Positions 55,056 through 62,296 of a stretch of 64,000 nucleotides of DNA are shown one piece after another. The DNA lies in contig NZ_BJUL01000007.1 in the NCBI RefSeq assembly GCF_007989605.1, positions 124,001-188,000 of the forward strand, read 5' to 3'. The position numbers were made by a program, and so were the translations under genes. This DNA comes from Vreelandella venusta. GTDB lineage: Bacteria > Pseudomonadota > Gammaproteobacteria > Pseudomonadales > Halomonadaceae. The first letter of the stretch is position 1. Every line of letters begins with the position of its first letter. The notes below the pieces were generated by a model. The model did no database searches. It was given only the letters and a program-made list of their open reading frames with translations, and had not been told where the DNA came from.

Positions 55056-55328
55056 ATGGATATCGTCAGTGTCAACAAATTTAGAGATAACCTGAAAAGC
55101 CTTGTAGAACAGGTTATTAGCAAACATGAGCCCCTTAAGGTGACGCGCCGCGCCGGAGAGGCTTTCGTGATTATGAGTGCTGAAGACTGGGAAAGGGAAC
55201 AAGAAACCCTGCATGTTCTTCAGAACCGAGACCTGATGCAGCAGATTGGGGCCTCCCTCGATACTCACAACCGTGGCCAGGGATACATACCTAATGACGA
55301 GCAGATGAATGAGATCACTGGTATTTGA
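55056..55328 (+). CDS. yefM: YefM/Phd-family antitoxin
   Basis: This 90-residue protein matches the YefM/Phd antitoxin pattern: MDIVSVNKFRDNLKSLVEQV DNA-binding end, VTRRAGEAFVIMSAEDW core and an acidic tail that wraps the toxin. The ATG at 55056 has GGTGGAG upstream. It overlaps the yoeB start by 20 bp, the standard TA arrangement. Unlike other cassettes here it runs on the plus strand, against array orientation, so it needs its own promoter. Confidence 0.9.
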   Translation: MDIVSVNKFRDNLKSLVEQVISKHEPLKVTRRAGEAFVIMSAEDWEREQETLHVLQNRDLMQQIGASLDTHNRGQGYIPNDEQMNEITGI

Positions 55329-55581
55329 GGGCAGCACCTGGGAAGCCTATGAAAAGATGCGAGAGAAAGACAAGAAACTCCACAAAGCTCTCTGCAGATT
55401 GCTGAAAGAAATGCTCCGCTCTGACGATCCATCAACAGGGATCGGCAAACCTGAACCACTTAAGCACAATTTATCAGGCTTGTGGTCACGGCGCATCTCA
55501 CAGAAAGACAGACTCATATACCGATTCGACGACAAATCCATTTACGTTTTTGCTATCGGAGGGCATTACGACCAGCCCTAA
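55309..55581 (+). CDS. yoeB: YoeB-family mRNA interferase toxin
   Basis: This 90-residue toxin has the Txe/YoeB pattern: LVFEGSTWEAYEKMREKDK, GIGKPEPLKHNLSGLWSRRI and RLIYRFDDKSIYVFAIGGHY. The conserved Glu, Arg and terminal His region is intact. YoeB cleaves mRNA in the ribosome when free of YefM. TA cassettes stabilise integron arrays. The stop codon overlaps the outer core of attC B. Confidence 0.93.
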   Translation: MRSLVFEGSTWEAYEKMREKDKKLHKALCRLLKEMLRSDDPSTGIGKPEPLKHNLSGLWSRRISQKDRLIYRFDDKSIYVFAIGGHYDQP

Positions 55582-55665
55582 CGCTGAGGTAACCGGCGCC
55601 GGAGCGCCAGCGGAGGGAACCAAAAGCTCCACGCTTTTGGCGCCCAGTTGACCGTTTGGTTAGGC
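55576..55665 (-). other. attC site B (array 1)
   Basis: A 90-bp palindromic element from CCCTAAC to GTTAGGC (perfect GTTRRRY). Internal arms are GGCGCCGGAGCGCC and CAAAAGC/GCTTTTG. It differs in sequence from sites A, C and E, as usual among cassettes of different origin. Confidence 0.8.
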
Positions 55666-56040
55666 CTTTGCATTGGACTCACTCAGCGCCTTGCCCCAAA
55701 TTGCTACTCTGTACGTAAAGGAGCCGGGGTCGCTAGCCTCGATGTTGATTGCCGCTGGGATAAAACTTTTACCCTCGTACTCTGGAGCTGCGTTGTAACG
55801 ACTTACCTTACCCTCTTGGGCAAGAGGCAAAATGACGTTTTGATCGGTACTCGCTTTAAGTTCAACTGCGAAAGCTGGCACATACACGACGTTCGGCGGA
55901 ACATCTTCGCCACCGAATTCGGAAGGTAGAAGCAGTAGCTTCTGAAGCTCTCCTTTCTGGAATAGCACCTCAGCTTTCTCTCTTGAATCAACGCCAGAGT
56001 AATCTGGACCCTTATTGTTTTTCTTCAACCACCCAAACAT
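55660..56040 (-). CDS. Cassette-borne hypothetical protein
   Basis: This 126-residue protein begins MFGWLKKNNKGPDYSGVDSR and has a beta-rich remainder (NVVYVPAFAVELKASTDQNV, GSFTYRVAIWGKAL). I recognise no family. Its stop codon lies in the core of attC B, and attC C precedes its start, so it is a complete single-gene cassette in array orientation. The ATG at 56040 has AAGGAGATAA upstream. Confidence 0.75.
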   Translation of the reverse strand: MFGWLKKNNKGPDYSGVDSREKAEVLFQKGELQKLLLLPSEFGGEDVPPNVVYVPAFAVELKASTDQNVILPLAQEGKVSRYNAAPEYEGKSFIPAAINIEASDPGSFTYRVAIWGKALSESNAKA

Positions 56041-56055
56041 CGTTATCTCCTTATG

Positions 56056-56139
56056 GCCTAACGCTTGCAGCATGCGCGCCCACGGAATGGAGCCGAAGGC
56101 GCAATGTAGTGGGCGTCGCCGTGCCTGCACTGGTTAGAC
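56056..56139 (-). other. attC site C (array 1)
   Basis: An 84-bp site with perfect outer cores GCCTAAC and GTTAGAC and inner segments shared with attC A and E (CACGGAATGGAGCCGAAGGC, GTGGGCGTCGCC). It ends the 255-codon cassette. Confidence 0.88.
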
Positions 56140-56183
56140 CAGGTTTGCCCATGGGCATAGTCTGGCCGGTTATCAGCCTCTTC

Positions 56184-56951
56184 TCATTGCGGCTTACTTT
56201 GTTGAGTTAGAGAACCTACTATCTCATTAATTTCTGAAACCATCTTGTTCACTTTCAGATCTGCGTGGAGAAGGTCCGATTCGAGCATGTCATGCTTCGA
56301 GAACAACTCCGTCAGAGTCTCCACCTGTTTTTTCACGCTATCTATGCAGATCTCAATCTTTTTACGCTGCTGGATCAACCTCGCATAGCGAGGATAGGCC
56401 CCTTCGCGGACATACCCCCGAGAAGCCAACGCCGCGGCCATGCCGCTTTTAGGTGCAGGCCGCCAATACTCATAGTAATCGAGCTGGGTCCTCATCTTTT
56501 CCAGAAGTTCCATCCAGTCGTCTTCGGAGAGGCCCTCGCTTTCATCCAATTTCCTTTCGGCGGCAAATATGGCTGCCGAATGATCGCCTTCCGCGCGACG
56601 CCGCAGAGGCCGATGCCTCATTAGATGACCTACGTAGACAAGGGCGTCGAAATCGTGCAGGTGACCGAAAACTTTGTGGGTAGCGGAGAGAAGAGCACTC
56701 TCAGCGCGGTTGATATCCTCTCGCACCCGCTCAAGATCCGCTGCTGAAATACGCCCTAAAGACCCGGCATCGCGACTCTTCATGATCCTTAACCCACAAA
56801 ACGCAAGTCGGTCCGCGACATCTTGTAACCGTTCATCACCAGAGGCAGCGAGTTCCTCGGCACCAGAAAGGAGGACATTTGCGGCCTCGACCAAGTTCCC
56901 TGCCCTTAGATGCTCTGCGGATTCGTCTGCTGTTCGTTTTGCTAGAGCCAA
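56184..56951 (-). CDS. Cassette-borne helical protein, unknown
   Basis: This 255-residue protein is predicted almost wholly alpha-helical, with coiled-coil-like runs (RLIQQRKKIEICIDSVKKQV, TELFSKHDMLESDLLHADL). I cannot assign a family. It is the first cassette of array 1, immediately after the attI-like core at 56963. Its downstream end is attC C. Confidence 0.75.
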   Translation of the reverse strand: MALAKRTADESAEHLRAGNLVEAANVLLSGAEELAASGDERLQDVADRLAFCGLRIMKSRDAGSLGRISAADLERVREDINRAESALLSATHKVFGHLHDFDALVYVGHLMRHRPLRRRAEGDHSAAIFAAERKLDESEGLSEDDWMELLEKMRTQLDYYEYWRPAPKSGMAAALASRGYVREGAYPRYARLIQQRKKIEICIDSVKKQVETLTELFSKHDMLESDLLHADLKVNKMVSEINEIVGSLTQQSKPQ

Positions 56952-56962
56952 TGTAACTCCCC

Positions 56963-57486
56963 GTCTAACAGCGATTATATAGCCTGCTGCATAACACCCT
57001 TGAGCATGCCAGCACGTTTATTGGTGTTATCCAGCCACCCAAAAAAACATAAACCACTGTTTTTATAACTTTATTTACCCAGCATGGCAACATATCCAAA
57101 ATTCGCGTGCCAGCTCGTTTTTACGATTTAATCATACTTTATTGATAAATCTTACTTAGGTCACGTGGTTTTGAAGAGAAATTGAGCTGGAGCAGGCTTT
57201 GGGCAGTTGACGCTGCCTTCGCGCCGGGCCGCCGCTGCGGGTGCCTTTTGGCTCGTTCCTCGCTAAGCGTTACGCCGCGCTACTGGGTGGCTAGCTTGCT
57301 TATGTGGCGTGATCATCGCGCGCTGAAGCACCCTCCCACAACATCACTAATGTAGTAACGGGTTGCATTGCGGGAGATGTTTGGGCTTGGGCATCGACTT
57401 CTTTCAGCGGGTGATGTCGGGGCTTGGCGAATGCAGAGGAGTATGAATTAATCTCCTCAACCCCGTCATTCCCGAGCCACTCAGCC
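56963..57486 (-). other. attI-like segment X, copy 1
   Basis: On the minus strand it ends ATAATCGCTG-TTAGAC, with GTTAGAC a perfect GTTRRRY core. Identity with copy 2 (61591 on) starts at this core and continues through an AT-rich stretch with the inverted repeat GATAACACC/GGTGTTATG to the REP pair. The two copies are joined to different first cassettes, as attI would be. The segment holds no gene and no integrase; it includes the GGCTCGTTCCTCG dispersed repeat. Confidence 0.6.
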
Positions 57487-57593
57487 CCGTCATTCCCGAG
57501 TGGGGTTATCGGGAATCCAAGTTGACCTTTTCAGCCGAAGCTAAGGTACTTAAATTAAAATAGATTCCCGCTAAAAGCATGCGGGAATGACAG
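57487..57593. repeat. REP/BIME pair, copy b
   Basis: Same two hairpins as copy a, nearly identical. It separates unit 1 from unit 2. The flanking bases to 57719 repeat 54187-54312 and contain no gene. Confidence 0.85.
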
Positions 57594-57719
57594 CTAGAGA
57601 GAAGCATTCATTCCCGTCGCCTTATTAGGCACCGTGCCTCATCAGTCAACGTTAAAAGCCCAGTGTTAACAGCGGGCAGTTACAAATAGGGCACTCATCT
57701 CTACAGGTGTTCGGAAGTA

Positions 57720-58256
57720 TCATCCCTTGGACTCAGCGGCTCCAGAGACTTCAGTTGCTACCTGTGTAGAACTCTGGTGAGGCGATGCGATGGTCGGCGA
57801 AAACCACTGCACAGTCACCATACCCACCAGCACCAGCGTGACACCTGCCAAACGCCCAATGCTGACCTCCCTCACGGGCAGATTCAGCCAGCCATGATAA
57901 TCCAACAACAGTGAAGCAATCAGTTGCCCTGCAATGACACATACAATGAAGTTGGTCGCCCCGACGCGTGGTACTAGAACCAATGCTGACGAAATATAGA
58001 TAACTCCTGCTACACCGCCCAGCCAAGCCCAAGCCGGTATGTATCTGATGGTTCCCAGAGCAGGAGGAGATACTTGCATGACAATCATTATGGGTATTAC
58101 GACAAGCATACTGACAACTAGAGAAACCAGCGTCGCCCAAAGGGGGTGGCCTAGCGCTCGGCCCAATTCAGCGTTGCTGCCAGCTTGAAAAGGCACCAAG
58201 GCACCCGCGATAACCGCCACAGCCGCAAGCGCCACTAAAGTGAAAGGTGAATTCAT
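57720..58256 (-). CDS. DMT-superfamily transporter (YdcZ/DUF606-like)
   Basis: This 178-residue protein has five or so membrane helices and the pattern FQAGSNAELGRALGHPLWATL and LLLDYHGWLNLPVREVS of the YdcZ (DUF606) family of small-molecule transporters. AGGAG precedes the ATG at 58256. The divergent LysR-type gene is its likely regulator. A 67-bp copy of its 3' end survives at 54313. Confidence 0.85.
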   Translation of the reverse strand: MNSPFTLVALAAVAVIAGALVPFQAGSNAELGRALGHPLWATLVSLVVSMLVVIPIMIVMQVSPPALGTIRYIPAWAWLGGVAGVIYISSALVLVPRVGATNFIVCVIAGQLIASLLLDYHGWLNLPVREVSIGRLAGVTLVLVGMVTVQWFSPTIASPHQSSTQVATEVSGAAESKG

Positions 58257-58312
58257 GACAAGACTCCTGAGACATTGCAAAAGGTCTTTTATCTTTTATG
58301 ATTCACGCTATG

Positions 58313-58327
58313 AATTGAAATTCAATT
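58313..58327. promoter_or_regulatory. Palindrome in the ydcZ-lysR intergenic region
   Basis: AATTGAA-A-TTCAATT, 15 bp, lies between the divergent genes, with further ATTCA/TGAAT half-sites adjacent. It is a candidate LysR-type binding site. Confidence 0.45.
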
Positions 58328-58350
58328 TTTTATTTTATTGTATTCGCCTC

Positions 58351-59328
58351 ATGAATAATTTAAGACGCATCGATCTCAACTTGCTGGTTACCCTGCACGC
58401 GCTATTAGTGGAAAAGCACGTGTCACGTGCGGCACGACGCTTACATAGAAGCCAACCGGCCGTCAGCCATGCTCTCGCCAATCTGCGAGCCATCTTTGAC
58501 GACCCGCTGCTGGTGAGACGAGCAGGCAAGCTGGAGCTCACCTCACGTGCCAATGAATTGCTACCGAAATTAACAGAAGCACTGCATCAGCTTGGCGCGC
58601 TGATTGAACAATCCGCCTTTGACTCCGCCCATGAGAAACGAGTGTTTCGGCTTGCCATGTCAGACTATGGAGCTCGCGTAGTGCTTCCTGGTTTGGTTCG
58701 GCGATTGCGTTCAGAAGCTCCAGGGGTTGATCTGCAAGTTTCTCAAGGCAGCCGCGCCGCGATGCTGGCAGGTGTCCATGATGGGGAGGTCGATATAGCT
58801 TTTGGCGTGTTTCAGCCGCCCCTTTCAGATGAGTTACGTACCCATAAGCTATTCATTGAGCACTTCGTTTGTGCTGCGGATAAAAACACGCTGCCCAAAA
58901 TGGGCGATCTTGATAAAACACAGTGGCTCTCGCGACCGCATGTCCTAGTCGCCATGCAAAGTAGTGAAAGCAATGAGATAGAAAACGCATTGCATAGAGA
59001 AGGCGTCAGCCGTCGGGTTGCGATGACCCTACCCCACTGGGGAGTGGCCAGCCATGTGGTGCCAAATACGGACTTGATCTTGACGGCCGCCCGGCGCAGC
59101 TTTGATCTATTTCTGAAGGACTCACCACTGCAGCTCTTCACGCCGCCTTACCCCATTGATCCTTTTGAGTTCAGCATGGTGTGGCACTCACGGCGGGAGA
59201 GCGATGCCGGGCACAACTGGCTGAAGCAGGCGATCATTGAGATGCTTCAAGAAGTTGGGGAAAAAGAACCGGATGAGTCAGCAATTGCCGTGCCGGCCTT
59301 GACCATTCCCCCGACATCAACACCATAA
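58351..59328 (+). CDS. LysR-family transcriptional regulator
   Basis: This 325-residue regulator has an N-terminal HTH (RIDLNLLVTLHALLVEKHVS, RAARRLHRSQPAVSHALANL) and a type-2 periplasmic-binding-like effector domain. It is closest by eye to the NodD/SyrM-like branch (DPLLVRRAGKLELTSRANEL). The ATG at 58351 starts the HTH; the frame is open 37 codons upstream. It is divergent from the ydcZ-like gene. Bases 59329-59520 downstream hold no gene. Confidence 0.87.
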   Translation: MNNLRRIDLNLLVTLHALLVEKHVSRAARRLHRSQPAVSHALANLRAIFDDPLLVRRAGKLELTSRANELLPKLTEALHQLGALIEQSAFDSAHEKRVFRLAMSDYGARVVLPGLVRRLRSEAPGVDLQVSQGSRAAMLAGVHDGEVDIAFGVFQPPLSDELRTHKLFIEHFVCAADKNTLPKMGDLDKTQWLSRPHVLVAMQSSESNEIENALHREGVSRRVAMTLPHWGVASHVVPNTDLILTAARRSFDLFLKDSPLQLFTPPYPIDPFEFSMVWHSRRESDAGHNWLKQAIIEMLQEVGEKEPDESAIAVPALTIPPTSTP

Positions 59329-59519
59329 AAGTGGCTAACATCTCAAACACTGGCGGCGCGTAGCGATGTTCGAGTGTTTTAACTTGATACTTATTGAGTC
59401 TTCCCCCAGCTCAGCCCGTTTGGCTAAGCGAAAAGGCGACCAAACCTAACAGGAGAAGGCTCGGTGAACTTTTGCAATAGAACTCATCGTCACTGCTGTG
59501 GCATAAAGAGATTCCCACT

Positions 59520-60164
59520 AGCCCAGAACCTCTACTTCGGCTAATCGACACCTACCTGGATGATCTAGTGGTCGGTGTCGAATGCATGCGCTGCCAGTAC
59601 TGGATCGCGTATGTCTACCCTCGCAGCATGCGAGCTACCCGAAACCTGCTTTGCTACCGAACGGGGCTAGTTCGCCACGGTACTGATCTCAAAGCCTATA
59701 TTGTCAACATAGCGAGTCAGTACAACCTGCCACCCAACAAGGTTAATTTGAAGAATTTCAGCATCAGAAAACAACTTAGCAGAACTCTTAATAATCCAAC
59801 AACTTAGCGCAATATTGATGCTGAAATTGGGCACCTGCTGACTGACCTTGAGATCCTAAGCCCGACTTCTACACCCAACTCGAAGCCATCGCTTTAATTA
59901 TCCATCCTGCTGGCGTGCACCAATACCCTGAGCGAGTGAGCTTACACCGGCGCTGAACCTGAAACTAACTAAGACTGTAAAGTAACCCGCTTTTTGAATA
60001 GTACAGAGGCTGGTTATCCGAGGAATGTCTAGTGCCCAGCCCCACCTGCAAGGAGCAACTCGGTTTGGCAGTGGTGAATTACCACGTTAGAGAGCCTCAA
60101 TGGGTGTTTGCTGTACGCCATTCACCTGATTTTACGATTGGTGGCACCACGATACTCTCCTTAC
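59520..60164 (+). pseudogene. IS110/IS1111-type element remnant, copy 2
   Basis: The plus frame reads LIDTYLDDLVVGVECM, then YWIAYVYPRSMRATRNLL and LVRHGTDLKAYIVNIASQYN followed by LP. These are IS1111-type transposase blocks with about 30 codons missing between YWIA and YVYP. A frameshift and stops follow. It extends about 75 bp further 5' than copy 1 and has the same internal deletion, so the two derive from one decayed element. It abuts attC E. Confidence 0.68.
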
Positions 60165-60248
60165 ATATAACGCTTGCAGCATGCGCGCACACGGAATGGA
60201 GCCGAAGGCGCAATGTAGTGGGCGTCGCCGGGGCTGGCCTTGTTAACT
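60165..60248 (-). other. attC site E (array 2, last site)
   Basis: An 84-bp site from ATATAAC to GTTAACT, with inner segments almost identical to attC C. The outer-left core carries the same alteration as attC A at the IS remnant junction. It follows panB in array orientation. Confidence 0.78.
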
Positions 60249-61028
60249 TCTGTTGGTGCCAGTGAACTGAATGATGTTGCTCGGAAACTTCATAGACTCC
60301 ACTTCCGCGGAAAACTCATTCGCCACTTTTAGAACGGTCTTACTGACGTAAGCGTACTGCTTCGAAAACGGAGGCCAGTAATCACCGAGCCCCAGCGCAT
60401 CGTTAATGACCAATACTTGCCCGTCGCAATCTGGGCCAGCACCAATACCGATAGTAGGAATAAACAAAGCCTCGGTGATTTCGCCTGCTAGCGAATAAGG
60501 GATATGTTCAAGCACCACCATGAATGCACCCGCATTCTCAATTGATTGAGCTTCTTCCATGATTCTCTTCGCTTCTTCGCCGGACCGACCGACTTGCTTG
60601 AAGTTTTTGGCTGTCTGGGGAAGTAAGCCAGTATGGCCTACCACAGGAATACTGCGCTTCACCAAGTGTTCGATGACCTCTATATTGGGACCCTCCAGTT
60701 TCACGCTGTCTGCGCCCGCCTGCATCAGCCGCTGAGCGTTGATGAATGCTGTTTCCGGGTCGACATCTGTGCCGTAAGGTAGGTCACCTATTATGTGGGT
60801 TTTCTTCGCACCACGGCGCACAGCACCTATGTGATATTCCATGTGTTCTATGGTGACATCACGGGTACTATCAAATCCCATTTCAACCATTCCAACTGTG
60901 TCACCAACAAGAATCACAGGAACCTTTGCTTCCTCAACACTTCTGGCAACCGGACAGGTATATGCGGTCAACATCGGGATGGGCTTGCAGCCCTTCATCG
61001 CTACAAAATCTTGCGGATTCATTTTCAT
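60243..61028 (-). CDS. panB: 3-methyl-2-oxobutanoate hydroxymethyltransferase PanB (cassette-borne)
   Basis: This 261-residue enzyme transfers a hydroxymethyl group from 5,10-methylene-THF to ketoisovalerate, the first step of pantothenate synthesis. Conserved blocks are PIPMLTAYTCPVARSVEEA, VGDTVGMVEMGFDST, DLPYGT and PTIGIGAGPDCDGQ; the length is normal. The stop codon lies inside the core of attC E and a VCR-like attC precedes it, so it is an intact gene cassette. Strong AGGAGGAG precedes the ATG. No panC or panD is present. Confidence 0.95.
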   Translation of the reverse strand: MKMNPQDFVAMKGCKPIPMLTAYTCPVARSVEEAKVPVILVGDTVGMVEMGFDSTRDVTIEHMEYHIGAVRRGAKKTHIIGDLPYGTDVDPETAFINAQRLMQAGADSVKLEGPNIEVIEHLVKRSIPVVGHTGLLPQTAKNFKQVGRSGEEAKRIMEEAQSIENAGAFMVVLEHIPYSLAGEITEALFIPTIGIGAGPDCDGQVLVINDALGLGDYWPPFSKQYAYVSKTVLKVANEFSAEVESMKFPSNIIQFTGTNRS

Positions 61029-61055
61029 ACCTTTCTCCTCCTGTGTTTGCTAAGA

Positions 61056-61184
61056 AGTTAACGCCCGCCTAAGGGGCTGGCAACGCATTACCACTGAACT
61101 CAAACACAACAACCGTAACCGCCACGGCTCATTGGGACTGGAAACGCTACGCGTTGACAGTCCCTCTTGAGGCGTTTGTTATGT
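61056..61184 (-). other. attC site F, Vibrio VCR-like
   Basis: This 129-bp site reads on the minus strand ATAACAAACGCCTCAAGAGG, continues GACTGTCAACGCG and ends GCCCCTTAGGCGGGCGTTAA. This is the pattern of the Vibrio cholerae repeat. It follows the VOC cassette. Its length and sequence differ from sites A, C and E. Confidence 0.88.
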
Positions 61185-61577
61185 GTTTGAATACGTGGAT
61201 ACTTCAATAAGGTTCCCATCAGGGTCTCTGAAATAGAATGATTTGATTGCACCTTGCACGCCTGTACGTTTTACAGGCCCTTCCATGATAACCACACCTT
61301 GATTTTCCACATGCTTCATTGCGTCAGACAAATCTATGTCGGTAATAAAGCACAAATCTGCGCTCCCAGTTCTGACATTTTGGGCCTTAGGCTCAAACTC
61401 ATTGCCGAGTTGATGAAGATTGATTTTCTGTTGGCCAAACTCTAGAGCAATCCGACCAGCGCCAAAACTAACAGCTTTCATGCCCAACACTTTTTCATAA
61501 AAGTTCGTTGTTGTTGGAATGTCTGCGACAGTCAGAACAAAATGATCGAGGTGGCTAATTTTCATCAGAAACTCCAT
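61179..61577 (-). CDS. VOC-family (glyoxalase/bleomycin-resistance-like) protein, cassette-borne
   Basis: This 132-residue VOC protein has HLDHFVLTVADIPTTTNFYE and YFRDPDGNLIEVST with the metal-ligand His and Glu positions of the family. It could be a glyoxalase-like enzyme or a drug-binding protein. It is the first cassette of array 2, directly after the attI-like core at 61591, and ends in the VCR-like attC. GGAG lies before the ATG at 61565-61577, with an alternative in-frame ATG (MKISHLDHF). Confidence 0.87.
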   Translation of the reverse strand: MEFLMKISHLDHFVLTVADIPTTTNFYEKVLGMKAVSFGAGRIALEFGQQKINLHQLGNEFEPKAQNVRTGSADLCFITDIDLSDAMKHVENQGVVIMEGPVKRTGVQGAIKSFYFRDPDGNLIEVSTYSNT

Positions 61578-61590
61578 TTTCTAGGGAAAC

Positions 61591-62091
61591 ACTTAACAGC
61601 GATTATATAGCCTGCTGCATAACATTCTTGAACATGCCAGCACGTTTATTGGTGTTATCTAGCCAGCCAAAAAATCATAAACCACTGTTTTTATAGCTTT
61701 ATTTATCTCACATGGCAACATATCCAAAATTCGCGTGCTGGCTCGTTTTTACGATTTAATCATACTTTATTGATAAATTTAGCTTAGCTCACTTGGCTTT
61801 GAAGAAAAATTGAGTTGGAGCAGGATTTGGGCTCGTTCCTCGCCAAGCGTTACGCCGCGCTACGGGGTGGCTAGATTGCTTATGTGGCGTGATCATCGCG
61901 CGCTAAAGCGCCCTCCCACAACATCACTAATGTAGTAACAAATTGCATTGCGGGAGGTGTTTGGTCTTGGGCATCAGCTTATTTGGGCGGGTGATATCGG
62001 GCTTGGCGAACGTAGAGGAGCATGAACCAATCTACTCAGCGCTGTCATTCCAGTGCCATCTCAATCCCGTCATTCCAGAACCACCTCAGCC
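61591..62091 (-). other. attI-like segment X, copy 2
   Basis: On the minus strand it ends ATAATCGCTG-TTAAGT; GTTAAGT is a perfect GTTRRRY core. From TAACAGCG onward it is nearly identical to copy 1 but lacks a roughly 50-bp GC-rich insert. It contains no gene and no integrase. Confidence 0.6.
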
Positions 62092-62200
62092 CCGTCATTC
62101 CCGAGCGGGGTTATCGGGAATCCAAGTTGACCTTTTTAGCCGAAGCTAGGGTACTTAAATCGAAATGGATTCCCGCTAACGGCATGCGGGAATGACAGCT
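62092..62200. repeat. REP/BIME pair, copy c
   Basis: Third copy of the two-hairpin block. The shared tail stops about 70 bp later, at GGGCAGTTAC, followed by a short attC-like relic. Confidence 0.83.
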
Positions 62201-62285
62201 GGAGAGAAGCAGTCATTCCCGTCGCCTTGTCAGGCAATATTGAACGCCCAGCGTTAGCAGCGGGCAGTTACTGATCTTAGTTGCT

Positions 62286-62296
62286 TGGCCTTGTTA
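62286..62296 (-). other. Possible attC remnant at the dehydratase stop codon
   Basis: On the minus strand TAACAAGGCCA directly includes the dehydratase stop, the same 11 bases that open attC A and E in array orientation. The rest of the site is missing and replaced by the REP tail. Confidence 0.4.

Noticed and set aside
59568-59807. 79-codon frame and its 69-codon copy at 54411 as real genes
   Set aside because: They are fragments of the decayed IS110/IS1111-type transposase and carry internal deletions.
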